This document shows positions 61,561 to 64,000 of a stretch of DNA of 64,000 nt, in pieces. The position numbers were made by a program, and so were the translations under genes. Position 1 is the stretch's first letter; each line of letters starts with the position of its first letter. The notes under the pieces are model-generated. The model was not told the origin of the DNA and made no database searches. It worked only from the letters and a program-made list of their open reading frames with translations. Source of the DNA: Dasyornis broadbenti (taxonomy: Eukaryota > Chordata > Aves > Passeriformes > Dasyornithidae). The stretch is from the NCBI GenBank assembly GCA_013397935.1, contig VZRN01005622.1, positions 1,696,174 through 1,760,173 of the forward strand, given 5' to 3'.

Positions 61561-61740
61561 CTGCCCAGAGAAGATCTGAGTGTGCATCTGTGATAGCCCT
61601 CCCAGATATCCTCCCAGCTCCGCCCGCAGGAATCCCGCCAGCCTCACACAGATCCTGCCTTCTGGCCCTCGCTCCCTTCGGGCCTTTTTGGGGGAGAACT
61701 TCCCAGGACACCTGGATTCATCCCGCAGTTGGTCCAGCCT
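61500..61740 (+). other. Putative non-coding first exon of TMEM39A
   Basis: Leaving the CpG island rightward, sequence without an extended start-codon frame ends at a strong donor (gtccagcct/gtaagag, exon end 61740). The left boundary is only a guess at the transcription start. Known synteny puts TMEM39A here, divergent from POGLUT1; its coding exons are not in the window. A POGLUT1 upstream region with a chance donor is the alternative. Confidence 0.4.
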
Positions 61741-61900
61741 GTAAGAGACTCTTTCTCCTGGCCTGACTACTTGCTGTTGCCAAGATCTGATTCAATCTGA
61801 ACATCTAGGGTAAAGTCACAAATCTCATCATTACAGTATAAAGGTTCAGACCGATTTGTATCAATTTCTTTGCAGCTTCAGGGCTGTGAATTGCAAGGTA

Positions 61901-62374
61901 TCATAGAATTATCAAATGGTTTGGGTTGGAAGGGACTTTAAAGATAATTTAATTCCAGCCCCTCTACCGTGGGCAGGGACACTTTCCGATAGACCACTGG
62001 TTGCTCAGAGCTCCATCCAACCTGATCTTGAACACTTCCAGGGATGGAGCAGCCACAACTTCTTCAGGGAATCTGTTCCAGTGCCTCACCACCCTCACAG
62101 TAAATAATTTTTTATCTCATATCTAATCTAAACCTACTCTCTTTTGGTGTTAATCCATTCTTCCTTGTCCTGTCAATCCATGCTCTTGTAAAAAATCCCT
62201 CTCCATCTTTCTTCAGGTATTGGAAGGCTGCAATTAGGTCACCCCTAAGCCATCTATTATTCCAGGCTGAACAAACCCAATTCTCTCAGCCTTTCCTTGT
62301 AGGAGAGCTCATCCATCCCCCAAATCATCTTGGTGGCCCTCCTTTGGACTCGTTCCAAGAGGTCGATGTCCTTC
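61901..62374 (-). mobile_element. CR1 LINE fragment, longest copy in the window
   Basis: The plus strand follows the reversed CR1 3' region for about 470 bases: 'tcatagaattatcaaatggt', 'ttgggttggaagggacttta', 'tccatccaacctgatcttga', 'ctgttccagtgcctcaccac', 'caggtattggaaggctgcaa', 'ccctcctttggactcgttcc'. It is 5' truncated where it meets an oppositely oriented CR1 end. It lies in the putative first intron of TMEM39A. Confidence 0.95.
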
Positions 62375-62431
62375 AAGGATTAGATGCTCTTTAAAGATCC
62401 CTTCCAACTCAAACTATTCTATGGCTCTGTG
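62375..62431 (+). mobile_element. CR1 LINE 3' end, opposite orientation
   Basis: About 57 bases (aggattagatgctctttaaa, gatcccttccaactcaaact, attctatggctctgtg) are the extreme CR1 3' terminus reading rightward. It abuts the 5'-truncated end of the minus-strand copy to its left, so two insertions are juxtaposed head-on. Confidence 0.85.
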
Positions 62432-64000
62432 AAAGAAGGGGAACAGCAGAACTGAGAATTGATGTTTGAGTGCTATCAACATCATGTATAGGACCTTCAT
62501 TTTGCAAAATGGTTTGTAAGAATACAGTCTTCAAAGCTACCCTCCACTTAGTGTTTGGTATTGGGGTTTAGGTCAGCTAGGTCATATTTGGCTATCCTTC
62601 AGGAGGCAGGCTTATTAACTTTGTGCTGGATGCAATACCTGCGCTGATAAGCAGCCAAATGAATGTAGGTCAGAGGGGCTGGGGATATCAAATACTTTCC
62701 AAACATGAATCCATACCAGTCAATCAATGTTTCTTCCTGAGGCTGAATCTGGTAAAGCCTGTCCCATCTTCATAAGGTGTCTATATTCAAATGTCAACAC
62801 TAAACATTCACTTTTCCTTGTAGGGTGGCTTTGGATTTCAAGAAGAGGTGCTGTGGCTGTTCATTGATAGGAAGGACCCACATTTACACTAAGTTTCTAT
62901 AGAGTGAACTCTGATTAGCCACAAAAGCCTCCAATTCCTCTTGTCATAAAAGCATCTGTTGTGTGAAACTGAATTGGTCCTGTAGGTATTTGTAGATTTG
63001 GGTGGAGAAGTGATTGCCAGAAAACAGACCAAAGAGGAAAAGCATGTGCTGACAAGGAGCATGAAGGTTTCCCAAGGACTGCTAAATTCCAGAGACCAGT
63101 AGCTCTATTGAATTTGCAAGAGCTGATAAAATCCAGGCACTGAGTCTGCTCGCTCTGTGCAAGGCCACAAGTGAATATTGGGATCAGCCATTGGCTGCAT
63201 GGCTGGAGGGCAGCAGCTCCTACAGGTGAAGTCTGCAGGATCATGTGTGCATCCACTGGAATAAGTGACTTTGAGGGACTTTCTGAACACCTGCTTGGAA
63301 GGTGCTAGTGCCAGCACAGCCTTCTACTGGGGTTGTGCCTATGAGGGAATAAATGAATCTTTGTGCATTATCTGCTATTAATAGTAACAGCTTCCTAGAG
63401 TGAAAACCTTGAGTACTTCTGGCTGTCTCATCCTAAACTCTTGTTGCACGGTCAAAAATTTTTTAAGCAAATCAGGAAAATTAATCCCTTCTTTTCATCT
63501 TCTCCTAGACATCCTCTGCCTTCATTTTGAATTCTGCATAGGGGTCTGTTTTCTTTCTTGTCATCTACAGTCCCTCTTAGAGCTGCAGTAGTCCTAGATC
63601 CAGCTAGAGGCTGAACTGAAGACTCCCGCAAAAGTGTGAACCTTCGTAAGGTAAGAGGAAAAAATTGTCTATACTCTTAAATATGTATTTATTTGCCTCC
63701 TCTGGCCTCAGTCTTAGCCATCTCTACATCACTAATCCACCTATTATTTCTAGCAAAGTTTTCTGCCTTCCCTTTCATGTTCCAGACCAGATTTTCCTGC
63801 TTCTTTCCTGGCTGACTGAATAGAGACATCAGCGTGCTCTTCCAACACCATTTCTGTTTGTTTCTCACAGCTCTCTGCTAGTCTCCTACACAGCCAGTAG
63901 AGCTGTAGTAGTTCACTCTGTAGCAAAGGTTATTTCGGGTACTTTCTCTGAAGCAAATAGTAGGAGTGGTAGTCAGCATAAATGTTTAATAGGCCCTGAG
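62432..64000. other. Right-hand flank, probable TMEM39A intronic sequence
   Basis: Apart from the 80-base exon candidate at 63571-63650 I see no coding sequence, repeat family or RNA gene here. Open frames are short and lack splice support. TMEM39A coding exons, expected on the plus strand, should lie beyond the window. Confidence 0.5.
63571..63650 (+). other. Putative non-coding internal exon of TMEM39A 5' UTR
   Basis: Eighty bases are bounded by a strong acceptor (ttttctttcttgtcatctacag, ending 63570) and a perfect donor (cgtaag/gtaagagg, after 63650). The block contains no ATG and stops in all three frames, as fits a 5'-UTR exon. Position and strand suit TMEM39A, but no protein evidence is possible. 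Confidence 0.4.

Overview
This is a vertebrate, almost certainly bird, nuclear DNA window. Three spliced genes can be read exon by exon with matching phases, canonical splice sites and clear similarity to known proteins. CR1 LINE fragments of avian type are scattered throughout, with typical 3' ends such as tcatagaat...ttgggttggaaggga. The gene order TMEM39A (inferred)-POGLUT1-TIMMDC1-CD80 is the conserved order of human 3q13.33, here in reverse orientation. No prokaryotic, viral, CRISPR or RNA genes were seen.

Layout. Positions 1-14996 hold no recognisable coding gene: old CR1/L3 fragments, homopolymers, a GGAA-type microsatellite interrupted by a 610-base N gap, a small GC-rich patch near 8.8 kb and a consensus NF-kB site. 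CD80 (B7-1, T-cell costimulatory ligand) lies on the plus strand from 15015 to 33671 in five coding exons: signal peptide, IgV, IgC, stalk plus membrane segment, and cytoplasmic tail. All four introns are phase 1, and the first is 11.5 kb. The following 6.4 kb contains the probable CD80 3' UTR, poly(A) signals, and a coding-like 275-base exon candidate (35406-35680) whose phase would fit CD80. TIMMDC1 (mitochondrial complex I assembly factor) is on the minus strand, 40089-46571, seven exons, with a CpG-island promoter; its last exon appears frameshifted relative to the family. POGLUT1 (ER protein O-glucosyltransferase of Notch EGF repeats) is on the minus strand, 49038-61398, eleven exons ending in an ER-retention KTEL. 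The end of its first exon and its first intron fall in a 60-N gap. Its CpG promoter carries YY1-like and ZNF143-like sites and is probably shared with TMEM39A. Of TMEM39A only putative non-coding 5' exons (to 61740, and 63571-63650) can be proposed.

Functionally these are unrelated neighbours held by old synteny: POGLUT1 and TIMMDC1 are tandem, and CD80 converges on TIMMDC1. The most interesting points are the possible alternative CD80 terminal exons, the extra cysteines of avian CD80, the TIMMDC1 C-terminal frameshift and several assembly scars.
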